DNA from: Thermodesulfatator sp.
GTDB lineage: Bacteria > Desulfobacterota > Thermodesulfobacteria > Thermodesulfobacteriales > Thermodesulfobacteriaceae
NCBI GenBank assembly: GCA_027064165.1
Contig: JAMOQE010000021.1
Location: 1 to 58,368 of the forward strand
Length of the DNA: 58,368 bases
Reading direction: 5' to 3'
Positions 9,339 to 18,009 of the stretch are shown piece after piece; the first letter of the stretch is position 1, and every line of letters starts with the position of its first letter. Below the pieces are notes generated by a model that worked only from the letters and a program-made list of their open reading frames with translations, did not search any database and was not told the origin of the DNA. A program made the translations under genes and the position numbers.

Positions 9339-10050
9339 CTTTTATCCTCCATGCATGTGTGTAAATATTAAATGTACCTCTTTTCAAGAAGCCTATCAAG
9401 GTTATTTCGTGAAAATTAGCAAACTCAATGGCTTCGTAGGTGGGAGCTCCCCTGCTTATAACAAGCTTTATCCCCAATTTTTGCACTTTTGAAAGTATGT
9501 TCCTGAATACTCTACAACTGACTACCAAAATTTTCCCCTCTGGAGAAATTTGTCGTAGCAAAAGCTTCCCTATTACCTTATCAATGGCATTGTATCTACC
9601 TATATCTTCACTTACAGCCAAGAGTTCTTTATCTTTAAATATAGCTGCTACATGAAAGCACCCAGTTTTACGAAAAAGACAGCTATTTTCTTCAAATACT
9701 TCAGATAAATAAAAAATTTTCTGTATTGAAATTTTGTTTTCTTGAAATTGTCCTTTTTTTAATATAAAAGCGTTTTCTTTTTTTATTTTGGCTTTAGCTA
9801 TTAGCTCTTTATTTTTTTTCTGAAATGAAATCTCCAGACCTTCTTTATAGGGATTTATCAATCCTTCAGAAACACAGAAACCTATGAGCAGTTCCTTTAA
9901 TTCTTTAGGCGTAACATAAAATTTGTTAACAAAAGCATCTTCTAAGAAAAAATCCAGTTCTTTTTCTGTTGCTACATAATCAAGGATGGTACTTTTAGTA
10001 TTATGCCTGACTTTTATGATAGAAATTGGTTTAGTCTCAGAATATTCCAT
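9331..10050 (-). CDS. fdhD: FdhD-like formate dehydrogenase accessory protein lacking the CxxC motif
   Basis: FdhD passes sulfur from a cysteine desulfurase to the molybdenum/tungsten cofactor of formate dehydrogenases. Family signatures are clear: TGCFHVAA (Cys131), EDIGRYNAIDKVIG, and SRGAPTYEAIEFA followed by GFLKRGTFNIYTH. The region around residues 90-105, where FdhD usually has the sulfur-carrying CGxCG loop, reads NAFILKKGQ with no cysteine. Length (239) is slightly short. So it is either a divergent FdhD using another cysteine or a protein that has lost sulfur transfer. Start ATG 10050 follows the ATPase stop with no gap. No formate dehydrogenase gene is in the window. Confidence 0.85.
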   Translation of the reverse strand: MEYSETKPISIIKVRHNTKSTILDYVATEKELDFFLEDAFVNKFYVTPKELKELLIGFCVSEGLINPYKEGLEISFQKKNKELIAKAKIKKENAFILKKGQFQENKISIQKIFYLSEVFEENSCLFRKTGCFHVAAIFKDKELLAVSEDIGRYNAIDKVIGKLLLRQISPEGKILVVSCRVFRNILSKVQKLGIKLVISRGAPTYEAIEFANFHEITLIGFLKRGTFNIYTHAWRIKDE

Positions 10051-12090
10051 TTATCTCAAAGTAACTCTATTGATTTCAGCAAGTGTAGTATCTCCTCTTA
10101 AAACCTTTAAAATTCCATCCTGTTTGAGGGTAAGGAAGCCTTTTTCTATGGCAGCATCTCTTATCTGTGCAGCCGGAGCATTTTTTATAATAAGCCTTTT
10201 TAAGTCTTCGTCCGGTACAAGGAGTTCGTGGATGGCAACCCTTCCTTTAAATCCTGTATAATTACAGGCACTGCATCCTGCAGGTTTGAAAAATTTTCCT
10301 TTTTTAATAAGTTCTTCAGTAAGCGGCTTTACAGGATGATGTCCATAGGCTTTTATAAGTCGTTCAATTTCTTCTTCTGAAGGAGTATAGGGCTCTTTGC
10401 ATTCTGGACAGAGTCTTTTGGCAAGTCTCTGAGCCAGTATGCCCAGCAAAGCGTCAGCAAAGTTATAAGGATCTATTCCCATGCCAAGGAGCCTGGTTAC
10501 AGTTTCAGGGGCACTATTTGTGTGAAGGGTGGATAAAACTAAGTGTCCTGTTAAAGATGCTTCAATAAGGGTGTGAGCAGTTTCATGATCCCTTGTTTCT
10601 CCTATCATGATGATGTCAGGGTCTGCCCTCAGGAAGGCCCTCAACACTCGGGAGAAAGTTAAACCAATTTTGGGATTGACCTGTACCTGTCTTAATCCTT
10701 CCTGTACAATTTCTACAGGATCCTCTGCTGTCCAGATTTTTTTATTGGGCTTGTTTAAGTATTGAAGAGCTGCATGAAGGGTGGTGGTTTTTCCAGATCC
10801 TGTAGGTCCTACAGCCAGTATGAGTCCATAAGGAAGGTCAAGAATTTTCTTAAATTTTTGATAAATTTCAGGAAGTAGGTCTATTTCTTCAAGAGATCTT
10901 AGTTCCATCCCTCCCAGAATTCTCATTACTACATCCTCATTATTTTCTACTGTAGGAATGGTAGCAACTCTAAGTTCAAAAGTTTTTCCATCTTTTGTTC
11001 TGAACTTTATTTTTCCGTCTTGAGGTAGTCTTTTTTCGGCAATATCAAGATTTGCCATTATTTTTATTCTTGAGATTACTGCATTTTTTTGAGAGTGAGG
11101 AATAATATTATATACCATACATTCTCCATCAATTCGGAATCTTACCTGAAGACCTCGTTTCCCGGACAGGCTTTCCCAATGGATATCCGAAGCCCGCATG
11201 TGATAGGCTTCTTCTATAATGGAATTGACAAGCTGGACAATAGTATTATCTATGAGCTTTTCATCTTTAACCTCTTCTGCTTCAAGTTCTTCCTCTTCTT
11301 CAAAAAAATCAACCTGTTCTAAATAAGGGATGGAGAAGTATCTATTTATAACTTCTAAAATGTCTTCTTTTAAAGCAAAGGCAACTTTAATTTCCATAGA
11401 AGGAATTTGAAGAATTTTTTTTACTTCTTCAATTTTGTCAAAATCTTCTGGATGATATGTTATTAAATAGGTAGTATCCTGATAAATCAGGGGAATACAT
11501 AAGTTATCTTCAAAAAATTGCCGTTTAACCTCCAGCACCCTGGGAACTTTTTTAAATTGTTTAATGGCTTTTAAGTCAAAGGCAGGGATCCCGTCATAAT
11601 ATTCTTCTATACTGGCTAATAATTCTTTTTTAGGAATTTTTAATTCTTTTATTAAAAGGCTTTCTATACTTTCTCCAGAAATCCGGGATCTTTCATAGAG
11701 TTTTATGAAGATTTCCAGTGAAACGCCATGTTTTTTTAATACAAATTTGAGCCTGTCAAACTCTTTAAGCCTTTCAAATAATTTGATTTTCTTTAAATAA
11801 CGTTCTTCAGGATAGTTCTTGGCAAGATTTCTATAGATATTCAGGGCTTTTTTGAATTCAAAATTTTTTTCGCATATTTCGGCAGTCCTTTCAAGGAGAA
11901 ATTTTTTTACTTCTGGAGAAACCTGAGTAGAATGGAGAATATCCAGAATATTTTCAAAAATGAGAAAAGAAGAGTTCAGATTTTTTTCTATTTGATTGAG
12001 AAATTCTTTTATAGTGGATAAGTTTTCGGGATTAGATTTGACAAAATTTTTAAAGTTTTTTAAAATTTGTTTAGTTCTTTCTATGCTCAT
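10051..12090 (-). CDS. Type IV pilus/type II secretion assembly ATPase (PilB/GspE family)
   Basis: A 679-residue secretion ATPase that powers pilus extension or pseudopilus assembly at the inner membrane. Residues 1-110 are a helical region of unusual sequence; residues about 120-260 match the GSPII_E N-terminal (MshEN) domain; then comes the ATPase core with Walker A GPTGSGKTTT near residue 427, an Asp-box, LTGHLVLSTLHTN and a tetracysteine zinc site (CPEC...CSACNYTG) near residues 558-610. PilB and GspE cannot be separated without a partner gene, and none is nearby. It heads a four-gene minus-strand operon. No ribosome site precedes the ATG. Confidence 0.93.
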   Translation of the reverse strand: MSIERTKQILKNFKNFVKSNPENLSTIKEFLNQIEKNLNSSFLIFENILDILHSTQVSPEVKKFLLERTAEICEKNFEFKKALNIYRNLAKNYPEERYLKKIKLFERLKEFDRLKFVLKKHGVSLEIFIKLYERSRISGESIESLLIKELKIPKKELLASIEEYYDGIPAFDLKAIKQFKKVPRVLEVKRQFFEDNLCIPLIYQDTTYLITYHPEDFDKIEEVKKILQIPSMEIKVAFALKEDILEVINRYFSIPYLEQVDFFEEEEELEAEEVKDEKLIDNTIVQLVNSIIEEAYHMRASDIHWESLSGKRGLQVRFRIDGECMVYNIIPHSQKNAVISRIKIMANLDIAEKRLPQDGKIKFRTKDGKTFELRVATIPTVENNEDVVMRILGGMELRSLEEIDLLPEIYQKFKKILDLPYGLILAVGPTGSGKTTTLHAALQYLNKPNKKIWTAEDPVEIVQEGLRQVQVNPKIGLTFSRVLRAFLRADPDIIMIGETRDHETAHTLIEASLTGHLVLSTLHTNSAPETVTRLLGMGIDPYNFADALLGILAQRLAKRLCPECKEPYTPSEEEIERLIKAYGHHPVKPLTEELIKKGKFFKPAGCSACNYTGFKGRVAIHELLVPDEDLKRLIIKNAPAAQIRDAAIEKGFLTLKQDGILKVLRGDTTLAEINRVTLR

Positions 12091-12244
12091 AGTAAGTATA
12101 AAATTACCACATAATAAAATTTATCCAACAAAAATTTTTAAATATATATTAAAAAAGTTTTTTAAAAAAAGATGATTTTATGCAAAAAAATGCTAATATC
12201 TGGATTAAAACTTATTATTTTTAAATATTTAACCTTTTTAGTGC

Positions 12245-12273
12245 TTGACAGCTGGTTTAAGTTATTATAAAAT
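12245..12273 (+). promoter_or_regulatory. Sigma-70-type promoter of dsrABD
   Basis: A perfect TTGACA (12245-12250), a 17-base spacer and TAAAAT (12268-12273, 5 of 6) lie 32 bases before the dsrA ATG. An alternative -10, TATAAA at 12266, gives a 15-base spacer. It is the strongest promoter match noticed in the window, consistent with high dsr expression. The gap 12091-12244 upstream is very AT-rich (A/T tracts at about 12137-12175) and could act as an UP element. Confidence 0.7.
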
Positions 12274-12304
12274 CAAGATATCAAAAAAAAGTAGGGAGGG
12301 TAAA

Positions 12305-13603
12305 ATGAGTGAAGTGAAAAAACATGACACGCCGATGGTTGATGAACTAAAGAAAGGTCCATGGCCAAGTTTTGTGGATGACATTTATACCTATGGTGAA
12401 AAGCACAAGAAGCAGGCCTGTTTTGATATTATGGGCCAGCTGGAGCTTTCTTACAAGCACAAAGAGACTCACTGGAAACACGGTGGTATCGTGGGAGTTT
12501 TTGGATACGGTGGAGGCGTTATTGGTCGTTATTCTGACCAGCAGGACAAGTTTCCTGCTATCTGGGCATTCCATACCCTCCGTGTTCATCATACTGCAGG
12601 AAAGTGGTATCACACATCTGCTTTGAGAAAGCTTTGTGAGATGTGGGATCATCGCGGAAGTGGTCTCGTAAACTTCCACGGTTCTACTGGTGACTTGGTT
12701 CTTATTGGAACCACTACAGAGCAACTGGAACCCACCTTTTTTGACCTTACCCATCAGCTTCACTGGGACCTTGGAGGTTCTGGTTCTAACTTAAGAAGTC
12801 CTGCTTGCTGTATGGGCAAGTCTCTTTGTGAGTGGTGTCTTTATGATGTACAGGATCTTGATTATGAGCTTACCATGCACTTTCAGGATGAGCTTCACCG
12901 TCCAGCATTTCCTTATAAGTTTAAGTTTAAGTTTTCTGGTTGTCCTCTTGACTGTGTGGCTGCTATTGCTCGTGCAGACCTTTCTTTCATTGGAATCTGG
13001 AGAGACGAAATCCAGATTGATCAAGAGGCAGTAAGAGCTTATGTAAACGGTGAGCTTAAGCCCAATGCAGGTGCGTTTTCTGATAGGGATTGGGGTCCTT
13101 TTGATATTCAGAAGGAAGTGATTGAGCGTTGTCCTGGAAAGTGTATGTATTGGGATGAAAAGGAGCAGAAGCTTTATATTAATAATGAAGACTGTGTAAA
13201 GTGTATGCATTGTATTGCAGTAATGCCTGAGGCTCTTAAGCCCGGAAAGGATAGGGGTGTGTGTTTGCTTATTGGTGCTAAGGCACCGATTTTGGAAGGT
13301 GCTCAGCTTTCTACTGTGCTCGTGCCTTTCTGGAGGCCTGAACCTCCTTATGACGATATTAAAGAATTTATTTATAAAATTTGGGACTTCTGGATGGAGA
13401 ATGGAAAGAACCGTGAGCGTATAGGTGAGCTTATTCAGAGAATTGGTCTTAACAGATTCCTTACTGAAGTAGTTGGTATTAAACCCATACCTCAGCATGT
13501 AAGAGTACCTCGTGATAACCCATATATCTTCTGGAAGGAAGAGGAAGTACCTGGTGGATGGCAGAGGGATATTAAAGAATTTAGAAAGCGTCATCCCGCG
13601 TAA
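12305..13603 (+). CDS. dsrA: Dissimilatory sulfite reductase, alpha subunit
   Basis: With DsrB forms the cytoplasmic siroheme enzyme that reduces sulfite in the last step of sulfate respiration. The 432-residue product shows siroheme/[4Fe-4S] cysteines in CCMGKSLCEWC (about residue 167) and SGCPLDC (about 210), and a ferredoxin-like insertion with CPGKC...CVKCMHC (about 270-300). ATG 12305 has a strong AGGGAGGG ribosome site; the longer frame from TTG 12245 begins in the -35 box and is not a real start. The protein has the usual DsrA length. dsrB follows after 61 bases. Confidence 0.98.
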   Translation: MSEVKKHDTPMVDELKKGPWPSFVDDIYTYGEKHKKQACFDIMGQLELSYKHKETHWKHGGIVGVFGYGGGVIGRYSDQQDKFPAIWAFHTLRVHHTAGKWYHTSALRKLCEMWDHRGSGLVNFHGSTGDLVLIGTTTEQLEPTFFDLTHQLHWDLGGSGSNLRSPACCMGKSLCEWCLYDVQDLDYELTMHFQDELHRPAFPYKFKFKFSGCPLDCVAAIARADLSFIGIWRDEIQIDQEAVRAYVNGELKPNAGAFSDRDWGPFDIQKEVIERCPGKCMYWDEKEQKLYINNEDCVKCMHCIAVMPEALKPGKDRGVCLLIGAKAPILEGAQLSTVLVPFWRPEPPYDDIKEFIYKIWDFWMENGKNRERIGELIQRIGLNRFLTEVVGIKPIPQHVRVPRDNPYIFWKEEEVPGGWQRDIKEFRKRHPA

Positions 13604-13606
13604 GGA

Positions 13607-13625
13607 ATGCTTAAATTAGAAGCAT
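13607..13625 (+). promoter_or_regulatory. Small hairpin between dsrA and dsrB
   Basis: ATGCTT (13607-13612) and AAGCAT (13620-13625) form a perfect 6-pair stem with a 7-base loop, just after the dsrA stop. There is no T-run, so it is not a terminator; it could protect or mark a processing point in the dsrAB mRNA. A stem this short may be chance. Confidence 0.3.
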
Positions 13626-13664
13626 GCGCTTGAAAATAAAAGTTAAAAATAAAAGGAGGGTAAC

Positions 13665-14945
13665 ATGGCTGATGTAGTAGAAAGGTTAAAAGAGCTTTGG
13701 GGTAAATATGATGAATTGGAAGGTAAGTTTAAAGATGAAATGGATCCTATTTATCAGGAGCCTTATTATCCTGATGCAGCTGAGAAGCTTTATAATCCTG
13801 ATAAGCCCATGCAGAACAGGGTTACTGATATAGGGCCTCCTTATTACTGGCAGTTCCTTCCTCCTGTGGTGAAAAAGAATTATGGGCAGTGGAAGTCTCA
13901 TGAAATTATTCAGCCTGGTGTAATAAAGAGAGTGGCTGAAAGTGGAGATGTAATTTATGTTGTAAGGTGTGGTACCCCCCGTCTTGAGACTACCGATTAT
14001 ATCCGTGAAATCTGCGAAATTGCTGATAAGTATTGTGATGGTTATGTCCGCTGGACTACCAGAAATAATGTGGAGTTTATTGTAGATTCTGAGGAGAAGC
14101 TTAAGGCTCTTCTTGAGGACCTTAAGAATAGAAAACATCCTGGTGGTTCTTATAAGTTCCCTATTGGTGGAACAGGAGCTGGTGTGAGCAACATCGTTCA
14201 TACTCAGGGATGGATTCACTGCCACACCCCAGCTATTGATGCTTCTGGTGTAGTAAAGTCTATTATGGACGAGCTTTTTGAGTATTTTGGTTCTCACAAA
14301 CTTCCTGCCAAGACAAGGCTTGCTCTTGCTTGCTGCTTGAACATGTGCGGAGCTGTCCATTGCTCTGACATTGCCATCGTTGGTATCCATAGAAAGCCTC
14401 CTATGGTAGAGGATGAGAGACTTCAGCATGTTTGTGAAATTCCTCTTGTTATTGCCGCATGTCCTCTTGGTGCTATTAAGCCTGCCACTGTTGAAATAGA
14501 TGGCCAGAAGAAGAAGACTGTTAGGGTGAATGCTTCCCGTTGTATGTTCTGTGGAAACTGTTATACTATGTGTCCTGCTATGCCTATTGCTGATGGAGAG
14601 GGAGATGGAATTGCTATTGTGGTAGGTGGTAAGGTATCTAACAGAATTTCTGCACCCAAGTTCTCCAGGGTGGTAATACCTTACATCCCCAACGAACCTC
14701 CTCGCTGGCCAACCACTGTAAAGTGGATTAAGAAGATTCTTGAAACTTATGCCGAGCACGCTAATAAGTATGAAAGAGTGGGTGATTGGATTGAGAGGAT
14801 TGGATGGGAGAAATTCTTTGAACTTACTGAGATTCCATTTACTGAGAAAAGTATTGACGATTACAGACTTGCCTACACCACTTATAGAACCACTACTCAC
14901 TTTAAGTTCACCAAGCATGTTGATGAAGTTAAAATTGAGGTTTAG
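13665..14945 (+). CDS. dsrB: Dissimilatory sulfite reductase, beta subunit
   Basis: Catalytic partner of DsrA in the alpha2beta2 sulfite reductase. The 426-residue protein contains [11 protein letters not shown] (about residue 222) and [13 protein letters not shown] (about 260) for siroheme/[4Fe-4S] binding, and a ferredoxin domain with [11 protein letters not shown] (about 292). At 426 residues it is some 40 longer than the roughly 380 remembered for mesophilic DsrB; the extra length is an N-terminal Lys/Glu-rich extension (residues 1-45). A perfect AAAGGAGG site precedes ATG 13665. No dsrC is adjacent; it is usually elsewhere in sulfate reducers. Confidence 0.98.
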   Translation: MADVVERLKELWGKYDELEGKFKDEMDPIYQEPYYPDAAEKLYNPDKPMQNRVTDIGPPYYWQFLPPVVKKNYGQWKSHEIIQPGVIKRVAESGDVIYVVRCGTPRLETTDYIREICEIADKYCDGYVRWTTRNNVEFIVDSEEKLKALLEDLKNRKHPGGSYKFPIGGTGAGVSNIVHTQGWIHCHTPAIDASGVVKSIMDELFEYFGSHKLPAKTRLALACCLNMCGAVHCSDIAIVGIHRKPPMVEDERLQHVCEIPLVIAACPLGAIKPATVEIDGQKKKTVRVNASRCMFCGNCYTMCPAMPIADGEGDGIAIVVGGKVSNRISAPKFSRVVIPYIPNEPPRWPTTVKWIKKILETYAEHANKYERVGDWIERIGWEKFFELTEIPFTEKSIDDYRLAYTTYRTTTHFKFTKHVDEVKIEV

Positions 14946-14980
14946 TTTAAATTAAAAACTTTTAGAAAAGGGGTGGTAAT

Positions 14981-15235
14981 ATGGATAAAGAAGAACTCAA
15001 ACAAAAGATACTGGAAGTAATTGAAGCAAGAGTGAAAAAGGGAAAAAGTAAAGTATATTTAAAGGATATTCAGAGAGATATTCCTGATGCTAAGGCCCGT
15101 GATATTAAAAAGGCTGCTAATGAGCTTGTTCAGGAAGGCAAACTGGAGTACTTCTCCACCGGCAGTACAGTGATGTTTGGTCTTCCTGGTGTGGGAATGG
15201 GCCTTGAAGCTGGAAGTGAAGATCCAAATAAGTAA
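14981..15235 (+). CDS. dsrD: DsrD winged-helix protein, activator of sulfite reduction
   Basis: An 84-residue basic winged-helix protein. The pattern KSKVYLKDIQRDIPD, ARDIKKAANELVQEGKLEYFSTGSTVMFGL matches DsrD, found almost only in organisms with reductive-type Dsr, and reported to stimulate DsrAB turnover. It therefore argues that this organism reduces rather than oxidises sulfur compounds. It is the last gene of the operon, 35 bases after dsrB with a GGGGTGG-type ribosome site, and ends just before a terminator hairpin. Confidence 0.95.
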   Translation: MDKEELKQKILEVIEARVKKGKSKVYLKDIQRDIPDAKARDIKKAANELVQEGKLEYFSTGSTVMFGLPGVGMGLEAGSEDPNK

Positions 15236-15243
15236 GGAATAAT

Positions 15244-15275
15244 GAGGGGGAGGGTTTCTCCTCCCTCTTATTTTA
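15244..15275 (+). terminator. Intrinsic terminator of dsrABD
   Basis: A G-rich arm starting at 15244 pairs with CCTCCCTC (15260-15267) around a short loop and is followed by a T-rich stretch (TTATTTTACTTT). It lies 8 bases after the dsrD stop and before the end of the convergent sugar-kinase gene. Confidence 0.75.
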
Positions 15276-15277
15276 CT

Positions 15278-16159
15278 TTATAACACCTTAAATTCTTTTA
15301 AAAGTTTAATAGCTTCTGGGATATATTTTTTAAACCATAGTTTCCCTTCAGAGCTAAGTTTATAAAAAGCTCCAAGAGCTTGTAGAATTCTAAAACATCT
15401 CACTTCCTTTAATTCTTCTAAAAATTTTGTCTTATCTATTTCAGCAAGTTTGATATAATAATCAATAAGTTTTTTTCTTAATGTGTTTTCTAAATTTGTA
15501 TAAGGGTCGTATATAAGGGAAGCAAGATCGTAGGAAGGAGGGCCTATAATCATACCTTGGAAATCAATAAGATACAACTTTTCATTTTTTATCATTAAAT
15601 TTTTGCTCTGAAAATCTCTATGTACAAGTACATAGGGATTAAATTTTTTCCAGGCTTTTTCTATCCAGCCTTTAAGTTTTCCCAGATTGATACTTTTATG
15701 TAAGTCTTGAAAAAGTGGTTTTAGACCGTAAAGAACTTCTTTTTCAAGGATAAAAGTTTTAGTATAAACAGGAAGATTAGTTAATTTTAAAAGTTTATTT
15801 TTTTTGATATGTTGAAATAATATCAATATTTCAATGGCTTGGAAATAATAATTTAGATTTTTTTTATGTTTTACCACTTCATAAAGTCTTAAATTACCAA
15901 GATCTTCTACTAATAAAATTCCTGTTTCTTTATCCCAGTGTTTTATTTCAGGAACAGGAATGCCTTGATCTTTTAAAAAATTGCCAATTATAAATGTTTT
16001 TTCAGCTTCTTTGATACCTTTTTTTCCTTTTTGTGGAAGTATAAGTATAAGGGACTCTCTTTTCAAAAAAATTCTGTAAAATTTTCTATTTGAACCGTCT
16101 CCTTTGAGTTCTTCTATTTTTTTTGGAGAAATTTTGATTTTTTCTAAAATTTTATTCAT
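15278..16159 (-). CDS. amgK: Aminoglycoside-phosphotransferase-fold sugar kinase, AmgK-like
   Basis: A 293-residue small-molecule kinase. It has a glycine-rich start (GDGSNRKFYRI, residues 20-30), the catalytic VHRDFQSKNLMI near residue 180 and the metal-binding IDFQGMIIGPPSYDLASL about 20 residues on. This composition and its partner, a MurU-like nucleotidyltransferase, match AmgK, which phosphorylates MurNAc/GlcNAc at the anomeric position in the MurU peptidoglycan recycling route. It overlaps that gene by 8 bases. The gene symbol is a functional inference; other APH-fold kinases cannot be excluded. Confidence 0.75.
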   Translation of the reverse strand: MNKILEKIKISPKKIEELKGDGSNRKFYRIFLKRESLILILPQKGKKGIKEAEKTFIIGNFLKDQGIPVPEIKHWDKETGILLVEDLGNLRLYEVVKHKKNLNYYFQAIEILILFQHIKKNKLLKLTNLPVYTKTFILEKEVLYGLKPLFQDLHKSINLGKLKGWIEKAWKKFNPYVLVHRDFQSKNLMIKNEKLYLIDFQGMIIGPPSYDLASLIYDPYTNLENTLRKKLIDYYIKLAEIDKTKFLEELKEVRCFRILQALGAFYKLSSEGKLWFKKYIPEAIKLLKEFKVL

Positions 16160-17006
16160 AAGGAGTTAAGATACTGTCTTTATAATGGCCTTTGGAAAGA
16201 GAAGTATAATCCCAAACAACACACCTTTCAAGGATGCTTCCTTTTTGAATTTTAACATTTCTTCCTATGCATACCCAGTCTTTAAAAGTTACTCCTTTTA
16301 AATTTGAGAGGTCAAAAAAAGGATTAAGACTTTTTAAAAGTTCTTCATGGATTTTTAGATAATTTTGAATGGTACCGATATCTTTGAAATAAAAGTTGTC
16401 TGCTTTTATAGCAGCTATTTTTATGCCTTTTTTTATAAGTACTTCATATATTTTTATGAGATCTTTTTCTCGGAAAAAGTAAGAAATTACATCAGGGTTT
16501 ATTACCTGGATACCTGTATAGAAAAAAGTGTTTTCCATTTTATGTTTCACTCTAAAAGCCTGTATAAAGCCATTTTCATCTACCAGGACCCCTCCTTTTA
16601 ATGAAATAAGTACCATGCTGATAGGGGCAGCATTTTTGAAATGCATTTTTTTTAGCCATTTGAAATCAAGATTAGTAAATATATCGGCATTTATTACAAT
16701 GGTTGGTTCCTTGAAAAACTCGGCAGCATTGACCAAAGCTCCACCTGTGCCAAGAAGCTCTGGTTCTTCAAAAATTACTATTTCCAGAAGAGGAAATTTC
16801 TTTTGAAATTCGGAGAGAAATTTTTTAATTTTATGTTTCAAATGGTAAAGATTAATGCCAATTCTTTTAATACCGCTTTTAATACAATCTTCTAAGATCT
16901 TTTCAAGAATAGGCTTATTTAAAACAGGAAATAAAGGCTTGGGTATATAATTTGTATAAGGAAGTAATCTTGTTCCCTTACCAGCAGCTAAAATAAAGGC
17001 CTGCAA
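16152..17006 (-). CDS. murU: Nucleotidyltransferase, MurU-like NDP-sugar pyrophosphorylase
   Basis: A 284-residue sugar-1-phosphate nucleotidyltransferase. The start MQAFILAAGKGTRLLPYT is the classic GxGxRL pyrophosphorylase signature, followed by PKPLFPV, ELLGTGGAL and the metal-binding VINADIFT near residue 107. MurU makes UDP-MurNAc from MurNAc-1-phosphate. Residues 240-284 look like a short beta-helix extension, not part of the minimal MurU. The TTG start at 17006 has no clear ribosome site; no in-frame ATG precedes the motif. Mannose-1-phosphate guanylyltransferase activity is the main alternative. Confidence 0.75.
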   Translation of the reverse strand: MQAFILAAGKGTRLLPYTNYIPKPLFPVLNKPILEKILEDCIKSGIKRIGINLYHLKHKIKKFLSEFQKKFPLLEIVIFEEPELLGTGGALVNAAEFFKEPTIVINADIFTNLDFKWLKKMHFKNAAPISMVLISLKGGVLVDENGFIQAFRVKHKMENTFFYTGIQVINPDVISYFFREKDLIKIYEVLIKKGIKIAAIKADNFYFKDIGTIQNYLKIHEELLKSLNPFFDLSNLKGVTFKDWVCIGRNVKIQKGSILERCVVWDYTSLSKGHYKDSILTPYE

Positions 17007-17028
17007 TCTGGTTAAGTTAAAAAATTAC

Positions 17029-17256
17029 TTAGGCTTTTTTAGAACTGGCAGACTGAGCAGCTTCTACAGTTTTTTCAGAAGAAGACTCCAGCTTTTCAAG
17101 ATCCTCTTTGACATCAGCACTTTTTAAGGCCTCTTTAAATGAGCGAATACCTTTTCCAAGCCCTGCACCTACTTCAGGAAGCCTTTTGGCTCCAAAAATA
17201 AGTAAAGCCAAAAAAAGGATTATAAATAACTCCTGACCACCTAAGGACGGAAACAT
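17029..17256 (-). CDS. tatA: Twin-arginine translocase subunit TatA/TatE
   Basis: A 75-residue protein with an N-terminal membrane helix, then the conserved hinge and amphipathic helix FGAKRLPEVGAGLGKGIRSFKEAL, then an acidic/polar tail ending in SSKKA. It forms the pore-forming oligomer of the Tat export system for folded, cofactor-bearing proteins. AGGAGGGG precedes the ATG, which directly follows the tatC stop. No tatB is nearby, so this may be a TatA-TatC minimal system. Confidence 0.95.
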   Translation of the reverse strand: MFPSLGGQELFIILFLALLIFGAKRLPEVGAGLGKGIRSFKEALKSADVKEDLEKLESSSEKTVEAAQSASSKKA

Positions 17257-18009
17257 TTAACCCCTCCTTTTCTTTATCTTTACCAATTTTGTTAAAATTA
17301 TACCGACTTCATACAGAATTGTCAAGGGAAGGGCAAGAAGAATTTGATTAAGTGGATCTATGCTGGTGGTAAGTACGGCAGCTATAAAAAAGCTTATTAC
17401 AATGGCATAGGGCCTGAACTTTCTAAATTGCTCATAATCCACCAGATCAAGCAGGCTTGATAAAAGCATTAAAGAAGGTAGCTGAAAAATTACTCCGAAA
17501 ATAATAAAGATTTTCAAAACAAAAGAGATATACTCCTTTAAAAATGGCTTAAAAACGAGAAATTTTTCACCAAAAGAATAAAAAAATTTGAGAATAAAGG
17601 GTAAGAATAGATAATATGCAAAGATGTCCCCAATTAAAAAGGCAAAACAGGTCAAAAATACGGCACTTTTTACCCACTTTTTTTCGTGGGGATAGAGCCC
17701 AGGAGCTATAAAAGACCAAAATTGATACAGAATTAAAGGACTACCAATAACAAAACCCAGTATAATAGAAAGCTTGAGATACATGGTAAAAACTTCCGGG
17801 AAAGTTTTAAAAAATATATGTTGTTCTTTTGAAGGTAGAATATGGTATAAAGGGCTGGTTAGGAATTCTATTACTTTTTCTGCAAAAACATATACCAGAA
17901 TAGAAGAAATGACCCAGAAAATAAATGCCTTTATAAGACAAGCTCGTAGTTCTAAAAGGTGCTCAACAAATGGTTGCTTTTTTCCTTCTAAAGTCTCTGT
18001 TTCATCCAT
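17257..18009 (-). CDS. tatC: Sec-independent translocase subunit TatC
   Basis: The signal-recognition subunit of the Tat pathway, with six predicted membrane segments. Seen: PFVEHLLELRACL near the N terminus (conserved Glu and Arg), FxxFxPGLYPHEKK after the third segment, and the conserved loops up to ILTKLVKI. The frame is open further upstream, but ATG 18009 gives a normal 250-residue TatC and overlaps the transketolase stop by 8 bases (ATGGATGA), suggesting translational coupling to a metabolic gene. Confidence 0.95.
   Translation of the reverse strand: MDETETLEGKKQPFVEHLLELRACLIKAFIFWVISSILVYVFAEKVIEFLTSPLYHILPSKEQHIFFKTFPEVFTMYLKLSIILGFVIGSPLILYQFWSFIAPGLYPHEKKWVKSAVFLTCFAFLIGDIFAYYLFLPFILKFFYSFGEKFLVFKPFLKEYISFVLKIFIIFGVIFQLPSLMLLSSLLDLVDYEQFRKFRPYAIVISFFIAAVLTTSIDPLNQILLALPLTILYEVGIILTKLVKIKKRRG

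Noticed and set aside
12245-12304. Twenty extra residues at the DsrA N terminus from TTG 12245
   Set aside because: The TTG belongs to a perfect -35 box and the true start ATG 12305 has a strong ribosome site.
13686-14918. Long open frame (about 410 codons) on the strand opposite dsrB
   Set aside because: Its product has no recognisable domain, no ribosome site, and lies entirely under an unmistakable dsrB; biased codon use in dsrB keeps stop codons out of the opposite frame. The same applies to the frames opposite dsrA (12791-13594) and groEL (27129-27827).
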